Assembly (NCBI RefSeq): GCF_000803315.1
Contig: NZ_JRMH01000001.1
Span: 682,001-746,000, forward strand
Direction: 5' to 3'
Length of the DNA stretch: 64,000 nt
Origin: Pectobacterium actinidiae
GTDB taxonomy: Bacteria > Pseudomonadota > Gammaproteobacteria > Enterobacterales > Enterobacteriaceae
The first letter of the stretch is position 1, and every line of letters starts with the position of its first letter. This document shows positions 18,205 to 26,349 of this stretch, piece after piece. The translations under genes and the position numbers were made by a program. A model generated the notes under the pieces. That model saw only the letters and a list, made by a program, of their open reading frames with translations, did no database searches and was not told where the DNA came from.

Positions 18205-19097
18205 TGGCAGAGATACCGACTGTGACGCCGCCGCGTCAATCCCATCCGGTGCGACAGGAGCGCAACGGGGCGAGAGCGGCGTTGATTGCGCTGGGCGTGA
18301 TATTATCGCTCATCATGCTGGTCATCCCCTTAGTGTCAATTTTTGCCGCGGCGCTGTCGCATGGGTTGGGGGGCGTCTGGCGTAACCTGAGCGATCCTGA
18401 CATGGTGCATGCCATTGGCCTCACGCTGCTGGTGGTCGCGATTGTCGTACCCGTGAATCTGGTGTTTGGTACGCTGCTGGCGTGGCTGGTCACGCGCTTT
18501 CAGTTTCCGGGACGGCAACTACTGCTCACGCTGATCGACATTCCTTTTGCTGTTTCGCCTGTGGTGGCGGGTTTGCTGTATCTGCTCTTTTACAGCACCA
18601 ACGGCCCGGTTGGCGGCTGGCTGGATGAGCAGGGGATACAGCTGATGTTTGCCTGGCCGGGCATCGCGCTGGTGACGATATTCGTGACCTGTCCGTTTAT
18701 GGTTAGGGAGCTGGTTCCGGTGATGATGAGTCAGGGCAGTCAGGAAGAAGAAGCGGCGGTGTTGCTCGGCGCGTCGGGCTGGCAAGTGTTCTATCGGGTG
18801 ACGCTACCGAATATTCGCTGGGCGCTGCTGTATGGCGTGGTGCTGACCAATGCCCGTGCGATTGGTGAGTTTGGTGCCGTGTCCGTGGTGTCGGGCTCGA
18901 TTCGCGGTGAAACCTACACGCTGCCGCTACAGGTCGAATTGTTGCATCAGGATTATAACAGCGTGGGGGCGTTTACTGCGGCGGCGTTATTAACCGTGAT
19001 GGCAATACTGACGCTGTTCATCAAAAGCGCGTTGCAGTGGCGGGTAAAGCGGCAAATGGCGCAAGGGCGGGAACAGAATCCGCCTGAAAAGCAGTAA
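18204..19097 (+). CDS. cysW: CysW, sulfate/thiosulfate ABC permease
   Basis: Second permease of the sulfate/thiosulfate importer, 297 residues with about six helices. The EAA loop reads EEAAVLLGASGWQVFYRVTLP (about residues 178-198), followed by the family motif ARAIGEFGAVSVVSGSIRG. It overlaps the cysT stop by one base. In E. coli cysA starts directly after cysW; here the coding part ends in a short polar tail (GREQNPPEKQ), and the next gene is cysM 157 bases on. Confidence 0.93.
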   Translation: MAEIPTVTPPRQSHPVRQERNGARAALIALGVILSLIMLVIPLVSIFAAALSHGLGGVWRNLSDPDMVHAIGLTLLVVAIVVPVNLVFGTLLAWLVTRFQFPGRQLLLTLIDIPFAVSPVVAGLLYLLFYSTNGPVGGWLDEQGIQLMFAWPGIALVTIFVTCPFMVRELVPVMMSQGSQEEEAAVLLGASGWQVFYRVTLPNIRWALLYGVVLTNARAIGEFGAVSVVSGSIRGETYTLPLQVELLHQDYNSVGAFTAAALLTVMAILTLFIKSALQWRVKRQMAQGREQNPPEKQ

Positions 19098-19254
19098 ATT
19101 GAGATTGCTGGCAAAGTCAGATTTTAGAGAAAACACAGGGATACCTCGCCCTGTGGTCGCCCCGGGTATCTCGAATTAACCATCATGGGGTTGTCAGCAA
19201 CGTTAATTTTATCGTTCACTCCGTAAGTGGGTGAGACTTTTTAGGACTCAACTT
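19098..19254. other. cysW-cysM junction lacking cysA
   Basis: A 157-bp non-coding gap in the place where cysA (about 1.1 kb) sits in E. coli. A stem GATACC/GGTATC at 19139-19169 surrounds a GC-rich loop. I see no remnant of an ATPase reading frame. AGGAC at 19243-19247 is the cysM ribosome site. Confidence 0.6.
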
Positions 19255-20136
19255 GTGACAACGCTTGAGCAGTATATTGGCAATACCCCGCTGGTGAAAT
19301 TGCAGCGCATAACACAGGGATTGAACAGTGAAATCTGGCTGAAGCTGGAAGGGAATAACCCAGCCGGATCGGTAAAAGATCGCGCCGCGTTCTCCATGAT
19401 CCAACAGGCGGAAAATCGTGGTGACATCGCACCTGGTGATCGGCTCATTGAAGCGACCAGCGGGAACACCGGCATTGCGCTGGCGATGATTGCAGCGGTA
19501 AAAGGCTACCGGCTGCGCCTGCTAATGCCGGACAACATGAGCTATGAACGCCAGACTGCGATGCGCGCGTATGGCGCAGAGCTGGTGTTGGTTAATCGCA
19601 AGTTGGGGATGGAAGGGGCGAGGGATCGGGCGAAACAGATGGTGCTGGCGGGGGAAGGGAAAACGCTCGATCAGTTTAATAACCCTGACAATTCGCTGGC
19701 GCATTTTCTGACTACTGGTCCGGAAATCTGGCAGCAGACGGCGGGCAAGCTGACCCATTTTATTTCTAGTATGGGAACGACCGGCACAATTTCCGGCGTC
19801 AGTCGTTATCTGAAGCAGCAGAATCCGGCAATCTGTACGGTCGGGCTACAGCCTGCGGAGGGGAGCCATATTCCCGGTATTCGCCGCTGGACACCAGACT
19901 ATATGCCAGGGATTTTTCGTGCCGATCTGGTTGATCGCATTCTGGATATGACGCAGGTGGACGCCGAGAATACGCTGCGACAACTGGCGCGTCAGGAAGG
20001 CATCTTCTGTGGCGTCAGTTCCGGTGGTGCGGTGGCCGGTGCGTTGCGGGTTGCGGCGGAAAACCCCGGCAGCGTGATTGTGGCAATCGCCTGCGATCGC
20101 GGCGATCGGTATCTGTCCACCGGGGTATTTGATTAA
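19255..20136 (+). CDS. cysM: CysM, O-acetylserine sulfhydrylase B
   Basis: PLP enzyme making cysteine from O-acetylserine and sulfide, or S-sulfocysteine from thiosulfate, which fits its place after the thiosulfate importer. I chose GTG 19255 (TTLEQYIGNTPLVKLQR), aligning with E. coli CysM and with AGGA 8 bases upstream; this gives 293 residues. The PLP lysine is in NNPAGSVKDRA (about residue 41), the substrate loop is [15 protein letters not shown], and the phosphate loop is SSMGTTGTISGV. It ends at VFD, shorter than E. coli CysM by about ten residues, just before an ERIC fragment. Confidence 0.93.
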   Translation: MTTLEQYIGNTPLVKLQRITQGLNSEIWLKLEGNNPAGSVKDRAAFSMIQQAENRGDIAPGDRLIEATSGNTGIALAMIAAVKGYRLRLLMPDNMSYERQTAMRAYGAELVLVNRKLGMEGARDRAKQMVLAGEGKTLDQFNNPDNSLAHFLTTGPEIWQQTAGKLTHFISSMGTTGTISGVSRYLKQQNPAICTVGLQPAEGSHIPGIRRWTPDYMPGIFRADLVDRILDMTQVDAENTLRQLARQEGIFCGVSSGGAVAGALRVAAENPGSVIVAIACDRGDRYLSTGVFD

Positions 20137-20138
20137 CG

Positions 20139-20174
20139 TTACTCGTCATACTTCGAGTTGCATGTGCGTTGGCT
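20139..20174 (+). repeat. ERIC left-end fragment at the macB stop
   Basis: The sequence TACTCGTCATACTTCGAGTT and onward matches the left end of ERIC (about 36 bases) and stops abruptly at GTTGGCT, where it runs into the macB stop codon (20173-20175 on the minus strand). No right half is present. Confidence 0.8.
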
Positions 20175-22125
20175 ATTCCCGCTCCAGCGCGTGAATCGGT
20201 TCCATCCGTGCGGCACGACGGGCGGGGAAGAAGCCGAAGATAATACCGATCAGGCTGGAGCACAGGAACGCGGCAATAATCGAGGAACTGGAATAGATCA
20301 TCGCGAAATTGCTGCTGAACTGTGCGAACAGCACGCCGATTGCCAGCGACAGCGCCACGCCGATGACGCCGCCGAACAGGCAAACCAGCACAGCTTCGAT
20401 CAGAAACTGCTGCATAATATCGCTGGTGCGTGCGCCAACCGCCATACGAACGCCGATCTCTCGGGTTCGCTCGGTGACGGATACCAGCATGATGTTCATC
20501 ACGCCGATACCGCCGACCAGCAGCGAAATCAGTGCGATCATCGACACCAGCAGCGTGAGCGTGGTGGTGGTTTTTTCGATCATCTGACGGATACTGTCGG
20601 TGTTCATGATAAAGAAATCTTTCGTGCCGTGCCGCTGCGTTAGCAGTGTAGTGATGCTTTTCTCGGCGACGTTCATATCAACATTGTCTTTCACCCGCAC
20701 CGTGATGCTTTTCAGGTAGGACTGCCCAACCATGCGTTTCATCACCGTCGTGTACGGCACCCACACATTCAGGTTTTCATCGCTGCCGAAGCCGCCCTGA
20801 TTCTTGCTGACGACGCCGATAATCCGTACGGGCAGCGAGCCCAGTAGAATCACTTGCCCAATGGGATCTTCGCCGTGAGGAAAGAGCTTGTTAAGCGTGT
20901 TTTTGTCAATCACGGCGTCCTGCGTCAGTTCATCAACGCTGCTGCGAGGGAAAAGCACGCCGCGTTGCAGCGTATAACCACGTACGGTGAAGAACTGTTC
21001 ACCCACCCCGGAGACGCTGGCGGAAACGGCAATGTTACCGTAGCGCATCGTGACGCTGGTGGAGATAGACGGCGTGACGCTATGTACGTAGGGCTGCTGT
21101 GTCAGCGGCTGGATATCACTGGCCCGCAGCGTTTGGATGGCGCTGGCGTCCATGTCGCCGAAGTCTTTGCCGGGGAAAATTTCCAGCGTGCTGGTGCCCA
21201 TCGAATTGATGTCTGCCAGCACTTGCTCCTGTGAGCCTTTTCCCAGTGCGACGACCGAGACGACAGACGCAATGCCGATGATGATGCCGAGCATGGTCAG
21301 AAAGGTGCGCATCCGCTGGGCGTTCATTGCCAACAGCGCCATTTTAAACGCGTCAATAAAGCGATCTTTGAACTGATTCAGGGCGGAAGTCGCTGGAGAG
21401 CTTGCGGCTTTCGAGGGCGGTTCTGTGGCCGCTTCGGGACGCGTTTGTCGATCGGCAATCACTTCACCATCGCGCAGTTCGATGATGCGCTGAGCGTGTT
21501 CGGCGATCGTCATATCGTGGGTCACGATCACGACGGTATTACCTTGTCTGTGCAGATCGCGAAGTATGCTCAGCACCTCGTTGCCGCTGTGAGTGTCCAG
21601 CGCACCGGTGGGTTCATCCGCCAGAATGATGCCGCCGCCGTTCATCAGCGCCCGCGCGATACTCACGCGCTGCTGCTGGCCGCCGGAAAGCTGGCTGGGA
21701 CGATAGTGGAGACGATTTTCCAGCCCTAGCCGAGTTAGCAGCTCTGCCGCTCGTTGACGGCGTGCCAGCCGGCTCTTTCCAGCATAAATGGCTGGAACTT
21801 CAACATTCCCCAGCGCGCTGAGGTCGCCGAGCAGATGATAGCGCTGGAAAATAAAGCCGAAATGCTCGCGGCGCAGTTCCGCGAGCTGGTCGTTGTCCAG
21901 TTTGCCAACGGCGCGTCCTGCCACTTGATAATCACCGGAGGACGGTTTATCCAGACAGCCGAGAATATTCATCAGCGTGGATTTTCCCGACCCGGACGCA
22001 CCGACAATCGCCACCATCTCTCCCTGATTGATGGTCAGATTGATGTCCTTGAGGACGGTGACATCCTGTTCGCCGCTGGAAAAGCGGCGGGTAATACCGG
22101 TTAGCTTAAGTAAGGAGGTGGACAT
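20173..22125 (-). CDS. macB: MacB, ABC exporter ATPase-permease
   Basis: Inner-membrane mechanotransmission ABC transporter of the MacAB-TolC type, exporting macrolides, peptides or toxins from the periplasm. The 650 residues start with an ATPase domain (Walker [10 protein letters not shown] at about 42-50; signature [15 protein letters not shown]; Walker [12 protein letters not shown]). One helix follows near 275 ([20 protein letters not shown]), then a periplasmic domain (about 300-520) and three C-terminal helices (from about 525) ending [20 protein letters not shown]. It starts 3 bases after macA. Its stop codon coincides with the edge of an ERIC fragment, so the last residues may have been reshaped by that element. 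Confidence 0.93.
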   Translation of the reverse strand: MSTSLLKLTGITRRFSSGEQDVTVLKDINLTINQGEMVAIVGASGSGKSTLMNILGCLDKPSSGDYQVAGRAVGKLDNDQLAELRREHFGFIFQRYHLLGDLSALGNVEVPAIYAGKSRLARRQRAAELLTRLGLENRLHYRPSQLSGGQQQRVSIARALMNGGGIILADEPTGALDTHSGNEVLSILRDLHRQGNTVVIVTHDMTIAEHAQRIIELRDGEVIADRQTRPEAATEPPSKAASSPATSALNQFKDRFIDAFKMALLAMNAQRMRTFLTMLGIIIGIASVVSVVALGKGSQEQVLADINSMGTSTLEIFPGKDFGDMDASAIQTLRASDIQPLTQQPYVHSVTPSISTSVTMRYGNIAVSASVSGVGEQFFTVRGYTLQRGVLFPRSSVDELTQDAVIDKNTLNKLFPHGEDPIGQVILLGSLPVRIIGVVSKNQGGFGSDENLNVWVPYTTVMKRMVGQSYLKSITVRVKDNVDMNVAEKSITTLLTQRHGTKDFFIMNTDSIRQMIEKTTTTLTLLVSMIALISLLVGGIGVMNIMLVSVTERTREIGVRMAVGARTSDIMQQFLIEAVLVCLFGGVIGVALSLAIGVLFAQFSSNFAMIYSSSSIIAAFLCSSLIGIIFGFFPARRAARMEPIHALERE

Positions 22126-22128
22126 GTG

Positions 22129-23328
22129 TTACATCCCCATCGGCGGGCCGGGATGCGTAGACGCGACATCACCGGATGATGGACTGATGACCACCTGTTC
22201 CCCAACGCTGAGCCCCGAACGGATCTGAGTGCGCACGTTATCATTCAGACCGAGTGTGACTAGACGTGATTCGATCTTTTTATTCGCATTCACGACCTGC
22301 ACGTACCACATGCCATCGCGTGAGGTTAACGCTGTCGCTGGAACGACAATGGCATTTTTCACCGAAGACAGCAGAATATACACCTGTGCTGTCATGGAAA
22401 TGCGCAATACGCCGCCAGGGTTCTTCACATCGAACAGGCCGTTGTAATAGATTGCGGTGCTGGATGATGAACTGGTACTGCTGCTCGAACTGGATGACGT
22501 CGTGGTCGAGTCTGTGTCGATGGAGTCTGGCGCGGGTTCAATCGAGCTCAGTGTGGCTTCGTAACGGTTAGTCGGCTCACCCAGAATACTGAACCACACG
22601 GGCATGCCGGTTTTTACCTTGACGACGTCAGCCTCTGAGATTTTCACCTTGATGGTCATGGTGTCCAGATTGGCGACTTTAGCGATGGTCGGCGTCGTCT
22701 GAATCGCGTTGACCGTTTGCCCTGCTTCAACAGGAATAGACACCACGGTGCCGTCCATCGGTGAACGGATTTGGGTGTATCCCAGATTAACCTTGGCGGT
22801 GTTGACGGTAATCTGTGCCTGAATGATTTGGGCGTCCAGCGCGTCGATGTTGGCTCGGGTGGCATCCAGCGTCGCTTTCGCGCTATCGTAGTCAGCCTGT
22901 GCGCCGACGCCACGTTTCATCAACATTTGCTGACGTTGCCAGCTTAATTCGTTATTACGCAATTCTGCCAGTTTGGCAGTGCGCTGCGCCTGAATGTTTT
23001 TTAACGCCGCCTCACTGTTTTTTAGCGTGTCTTGCTGGGTGAGGTCATCAATCTCGGCGATCAATTGGCCTTTTTTCACCTTATCGCCGAGTTCGACGTG
23101 CAGCGCTTTGATTTGCCCTGAGGCCTGTGCACCGACGCTGACCAGCTTCTGCGCCTCAATTTTGCCGTCAGCGAGTACCGTTTGTTCAAGATCCGCGATC
23201 TCTGCGGTGGCGGTAAGCGCATTGGGCGCGGGCGATGGCTTGTTGAAAAACAAATGAAGCAGCACGGCAGCGGCGATAAGACCAAGCGCGATCGTCGTAC
23301 GGCGTCGTGTAAAAAATCGTGATTGCAT
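22129..23328 (-). CDS. macA: MacA, periplasmic adaptor protein of the MacAB pump
   Basis: HlyD/RND-type membrane fusion protein linking MacB to an outer-membrane TolC channel. The 399 residues comprise an N-terminal membrane anchor (about 9-28), a lipoyl half-motif (QKLVSVGAQASGQIKALHVE), a coiled-coil hairpin (about 95-180), the second lipoyl half (LGYTQIRSPMDGTVVSIPVE) and beta-barrel domains. Unusual is a Ser/Thr homopolymer-like loop at about residues 272-292 (TDSTTTSSSSSSSTSSSSST) inside the barrel domain, absent from E. coli MacA as I remember it. It is the first gene of macA-macB and is divergent from the two-component genes. Confidence 0.92.
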   Translation of the reverse strand: MQSRFFTRRRTTIALGLIAAAVLLHLFFNKPSPAPNALTATAEIADLEQTVLADGKIEAQKLVSVGAQASGQIKALHVELGDKVKKGQLIAEIDDLTQQDTLKNSEAALKNIQAQRTAKLAELRNNELSWQRQQMLMKRGVGAQADYDSAKATLDATRANIDALDAQIIQAQITVNTAKVNLGYTQIRSPMDGTVVSIPVEAGQTVNAIQTTPTIAKVANLDTMTIKVKISEADVVKVKTGMPVWFSILGEPTNRYEATLSSIEPAPDSIDTDSTTTSSSSSSSTSSSSSTAIYYNGLFDVKNPGGVLRISMTAQVYILLSSVKNAIVVPATALTSRDGMWYVQVVNANKKIESRLVTLGLNDNVRTQIRSGLSVGEQVVISPSSGDVASTHPGPPMGM

Positions 23329-23493
23329 CAGGGGAAGTCGTCCTTAATGAATGCATCTGAACGGGAGTAAATAACTCAGGTGAGTAATTTACCCCGAGTC
23401 CGTAAAGGTAGCGGTAATCTTTGCTGCAATAAATGGTAAGGATTAAGTAAATCTGGCTGCGAATATTCACGCCAGGCCTGAGAATACGTCATC

Positions 23494-23559
23494 TATATCC
23501 ATCATACTTCAAGTTGCATGTGCGTTTCCTTCCCGCAACTCGAATAGGTAGGGTATACC
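23494..23559 (+). repeat. Mini-ERIC (about 65 bp) in the macA-regulator promoter region
   Basis: Left end (TATATCCATCATACTTCAAG) and right end (CGCAACTCGAATAGGTAGGG) of an ERIC are joined with the whole core missing. It lies between the divergent macA and the response regulator, ending 19 bases before the latter, so it is inside their shared control region. Confidence 0.85.
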
Positions 23560-23578
23560 CGATTAATAAGGACAGGAT

Positions 23579-24259
23579 ATGAATATTTTACTGGTCGATG
23601 ACGACGTAGAACTGGGCGATATGCTTTGTGAGTATCTGAATGCGGAAGGGTTTTCGACCTCACGGGTACTGACGGGCAAAGAGGGCGTCGAGGGCGCGAT
23701 GTCGGGGGATTACACCGCGATGATTTTGGATGTCATGCTGCCGGATATGAGCGGGATTGACGTGCTGCGTCAGATCAGAAAAACCCAGCAGTTGCCCGTT
23801 ATTATGCTGACGGCGAGAGGCGATAATATCGACAGGGTCATCGGTCTGGAAATGGGTGCGGATGACTATATGCCTAAACCTTGCTATCCGCGTGAGCTGG
23901 TGGCGAGACTGCGAGCGGTGTTACGTCGCTATGACGATCAGCCGAACACAAAACGGGACGAGAGTCTGGCGGCCAGTGGCGATCTGGTATTGAACCCAGC
24001 AACGCGCATTAGCGAATGGCGCGGGAAGCCGTTTGATCTGACGGCCTCTGAATTTAATTTGCTGGAGCTGCTACTGCGTTACCCCGAGCGGGTGGTGTCA
24101 AAAGATGAGCTGTCCGAAAAATGCCTGGGCCGTCGCCGTGAGGCTTATGACCGCAGCGTGGACGTGCACATCAGTAATATTCGTCAGAAACTCGGAGCCT
24201 TGCCGGGCAGTACCATGACGATTGAAACCGTGCGCAGTGTGGGATACCGGATTCGCTGA
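23579..24259 (+). CDS. OmpR-family response regulator, CpxR-like
   Basis: A 226-residue two-component regulator. The receiver domain (1-115) has the acidic pair DDD at 7-9, the phospho-acceptor Asp at about 51 (MILDVMLPDMSG) and the Lys in MPKPCYPRELVARLRAVLRR. A winged-helix DNA-binding domain follows (about 130-226; TASEFNLLELL, DRSVDVHISNIRQKLG, TVRSVGYRIR). It resembles CpxR but sits outside the cpx locus, beside macAB, so it is probably a CpxR paralogue. An overlap of one base with the kinase gene (TGATG) indicates coupling. AGGA lies upstream of the ATG. Confidence 0.88.
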   Translation: MNILLVDDDVELGDMLCEYLNAEGFSTSRVLTGKEGVEGAMSGDYTAMILDVMLPDMSGIDVLRQIRKTQQLPVIMLTARGDNIDRVIGLEMGADDYMPKPCYPRELVARLRAVLRRYDDQPNTKRDESLAASGDLVLNPATRISEWRGKPFDLTASEFNLLELLLRYPERVVSKDELSEKCLGRRREAYDRSVDVHISNIRQKLGALPGSTMTIETVRSVGYRIR

Positions 24260-25626
24260 TGATAATTCGTGGACGACTTTTCTGGAAGATATTGCTCGGG
24301 TTTTGGCTAACGTTTCTCGTCATGTCCCAACTGCTGTGGCTGGCTTTTTCTTTTTACGGCGAGCGCCATAAGCCGCTGGAAGAAATCGTGGTGTCGCGCA
24401 TTGCGACGATACAAACGGAGATGGTGGCTGCGGCGCTGCAACATGGCGGCTTGGGCGAACTGAACGATGTGATATCGCTGCTGCCGCAGCAAGAGCAGCA
24501 CTACATTTCCATCACGGAATCGCCGTTGCCGCTGTCCGATCGGGAGTTGGTGTCCACTCCGCAGAATGCTATGCCTGACGATGCTTTCATGCCGGATAAA
24601 CGTGGCGTGCAGCGTGCCACGCACATTATCAAGCAGGTCAGCGGCCCTGCCGGAAAGTGGTATCAGATACGCTATGACACCGAATTGTTACGCCGCGAAT
24701 TCCGTCCTCCACGTCCTGTCGAGTTTCTTAACGTGCCCATGCCGCTTGTGATCATCGCGGGGATAGGCGGCCTGCTGTTCAGCTCGGTGCTGGCATGGAG
24801 TCTTGCACGTCCATTGAACCAGATCCGCGCCAGTTTTGATCAGGTTGCGCAGGGGGATCTGAACGTGCGTCTGCTGCCGGTGATGCATAAACGTCATGAT
24901 GAAATCAGTGATGTGGCGCGGGATTTCGATTCAATGGTCGAACGGCTGGACAGTCTGGCCAGCGCGCGTGAACAACTGCTTCATGATGTCTCGCACGAAC
25001 TGCGCTCTCCGCTGGCGCGCTTGCAGCTCGCTATCGGGTTGATAAGACAGAACCCAAATAATATAGATAATTCGTTGCAGCGCATCGAACGTGAAGCTTT
25101 GCTGATGGATAAGATGATTGGCGAACTGCTGACGTTGTCGCGTACGGAGCATTCCGGTATTGAGGAAGCCTATTTCGATTTACTGGGGCTGGTGACGGCG
25201 GTGGTCAACGATGCGCGCTATGAAGCGCAGGTTACTAACGTTGAAATTCTGCTCGCGGCGGATGAAGACGAAGACTACACGATTAAAGGCAACGCGGAGC
25301 TGATGCGCAGGGCGGTTGATAATGTGATGCGCAATGCGCTACGTTTTTCAGCACCTGAGCAGCAGGTTGCCGTGTCGCTCATTGGCAATGAACATGAGTG
25401 GATGATTCAGGTCGCCGATCAGGGGCCTGGCGTGGAGAAAAGTAAGCTTTCCAGTATCTTCGATCCTTTCATTCGCATTGATTCGCCGCTGTCTGGCAAA
25501 GGCTATGGGCTGGGGCTGGCGATTACCCGTAAAGTCGTGCTGGCGCACGGTGGGCATATTGAGGCAGATAACGGTGAACAGTGCGGATTAGTGATTCGCT
25601 TGTGTGTACCGCGCTGGAAAGCCTGA
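24259..25626 (+). CDS. CpxA-like sensor histidine kinase
   Basis: A 455-residue membrane histidine kinase paired with the preceding regulator. It has an N-terminal helix (about 9-31), a periplasmic sensor region (about 32-160), a second helix (about 163-183; PLVIIAGIGGLLFSSVLAWS), a HAMP domain (ARPLNQIRASFDQVAQGDL), an H-box with the phospho-His at about 246 (HDVSHELRSPLARLQL), an N-box (DNVMRNALRFS) and G-boxes (DQGPGVE, GYGLGLAITRKVVLAHGG). Divergence from macAB suggests it controls that pump; this is inference from context. Confidence 0.88.
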   Translation: MIIRGRLFWKILLGFWLTFLVMSQLLWLAFSFYGERHKPLEEIVVSRIATIQTEMVAAALQHGGLGELNDVISLLPQQEQHYISITESPLPLSDRELVSTPQNAMPDDAFMPDKRGVQRATHIIKQVSGPAGKWYQIRYDTELLRREFRPPRPVEFLNVPMPLVIIAGIGGLLFSSVLAWSLARPLNQIRASFDQVAQGDLNVRLLPVMHKRHDEISDVARDFDSMVERLDSLASAREQLLHDVSHELRSPLARLQLAIGLIRQNPNNIDNSLQRIEREALLMDKMIGELLTLSRTEHSGIEEAYFDLLGLVTAVVNDARYEAQVTNVEILLAADEDEDYTIKGNAELMRRAVDNVMRNALRFSAPEQQVAVSLIGNEHEWMIQVADQGPGVEKSKLSSIFDPFIRIDSPLSGKGYGLGLAITRKVVLAHGGHIEADNGEQCGLVIRLCVPRWKA

Positions 25627-25627
25627 A

Positions 25628-25659
25628 ACGAAAACGGCACCATCCGGGTGCCGTTTCGT
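25628..25659. terminator. Bidirectional terminator between kinase gene and crr
   Basis: A long stem (ACGAAAACGGCACC paired with GGTGCCGTTTCGT) lies between two convergent genes. On the minus strand the stem ends in TTTTCGTTT, serving crr; on the plus strand it follows the kinase stop directly. Confidence 0.85.
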
Positions 25660-25691
25660 GCAAACGTAGTAAACCGTCCGTAGAACGTGGC

Positions 25692-26201
25692 TTACTTTTT
25701 GATACGGATAACCGGCGTTTCACCGACAACAACCGTACCACTCAGTTTGGTCAATTCCTTGATTTCATCCATGTTGGAAATAACCACTGGTGTCAGAGTA
25801 GACTTCGCTTTTTCTTCCAGCACAGCTAGGTCAAACTCAATAATGAGATCGCCTTTCTTCACGCGCTGGCCTTCTTCGGCGATGCGCTTGAAGCCTTCGC
25901 CTTTCAATTCAACGGTATCAATACCAAAGTGCACAAACAGCTCAATGCCGCTGTCAGACTCGATGGAAAACGCATGGTTGGTTTCAAAAATCTTACCGAT
26001 GGTGCCGTCTACCGGTGCGACAATCTTGTTGCCAGTTGGCTTGATGGCAATACCGTCACCGACGATTTTCTCTGCGAATACGACATCAGGAACGTCTTCA
26101 ATATTGACGATTTCACCGGACAGCGGGGCAATGATTTCGATGCTGCCAGTGTCTTTTTTGTCGTCAGAAACCAGAGACTTCAATTTATCGAACAAACCCA
26201 T
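25692..26201 (-). CDS. crr: Crr, glucose-specific EIIA component of the PTS
   Basis: Cytoplasmic phosphocarrier (EIIA-Glc), 169 residues. It passes phosphate from HPr to sugar-specific EIIBC, activates adenylate cyclase when phosphorylated and mediates inducer exclusion when not. The two active-site histidines are in [10 protein letters not shown] (about His76) and [11 protein letters not shown] (about His91). The N-terminal amphipathic [16 protein letters not shown] is the membrane-docking segment. Last gene of ptsH-ptsI-crr, separated from ptsI by an unusual 148-bp gap that contains a palindromic repeat. Confidence 0.96.
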   Translation of the reverse strand: MGLFDKLKSLVSDDKKDTGSIEIIAPLSGEIVNIEDVPDVVFAEKIVGDGIAIKPTGNKIVAPVDGTIGKIFETNHAFSIESDSGIELFVHFGIDTVELKGEGFKRIAEEGQRVKKGDLIIEFDLAVLEEKAKSTLTPVVISNMDEIKELTKLSGTVVVGETPVIRIKK

Positions 26202-26234
26202 GATTCTCTCCTAAGCATTAATATTGGGCCAGCG

Positions 26235-26341
26235 TATACCCTAATCTTTCAAGTTGGTATGGCATTGGTTTTCTTCGCTACCCCGACTGCGAATCTATCG
26301 CCTGTCGGGGTGCTGATTGCCACCTTGAAACCTATTAGGTA
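26235..26341. repeat. ERIC-edged palindromic element in the ptsI-crr gap
   Basis: A 107-bp imperfect palindrome. The left edge TATACCCTAATCTTTCAAGT and the right edge ACCTTGAAACCTATTAGGTA are inverted copies of each other, and the left edge resembles an ERIC end. Inside lies a GC-rich hairpin at 26280-26311 (ACCCCGAC paired with GTCGGGGT). The core does not match ERIC. Confidence 0.7.
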
Positions 26342-26349
26342 AAGCAGAA

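Noticed and set aside
22450..22515. Serine run in macA as a frameshift or sequencing error
   Set aside because: The frame is intact on both sides, with conserved MacA sequence before and after, so it is a real in-frame low-complexity loop.
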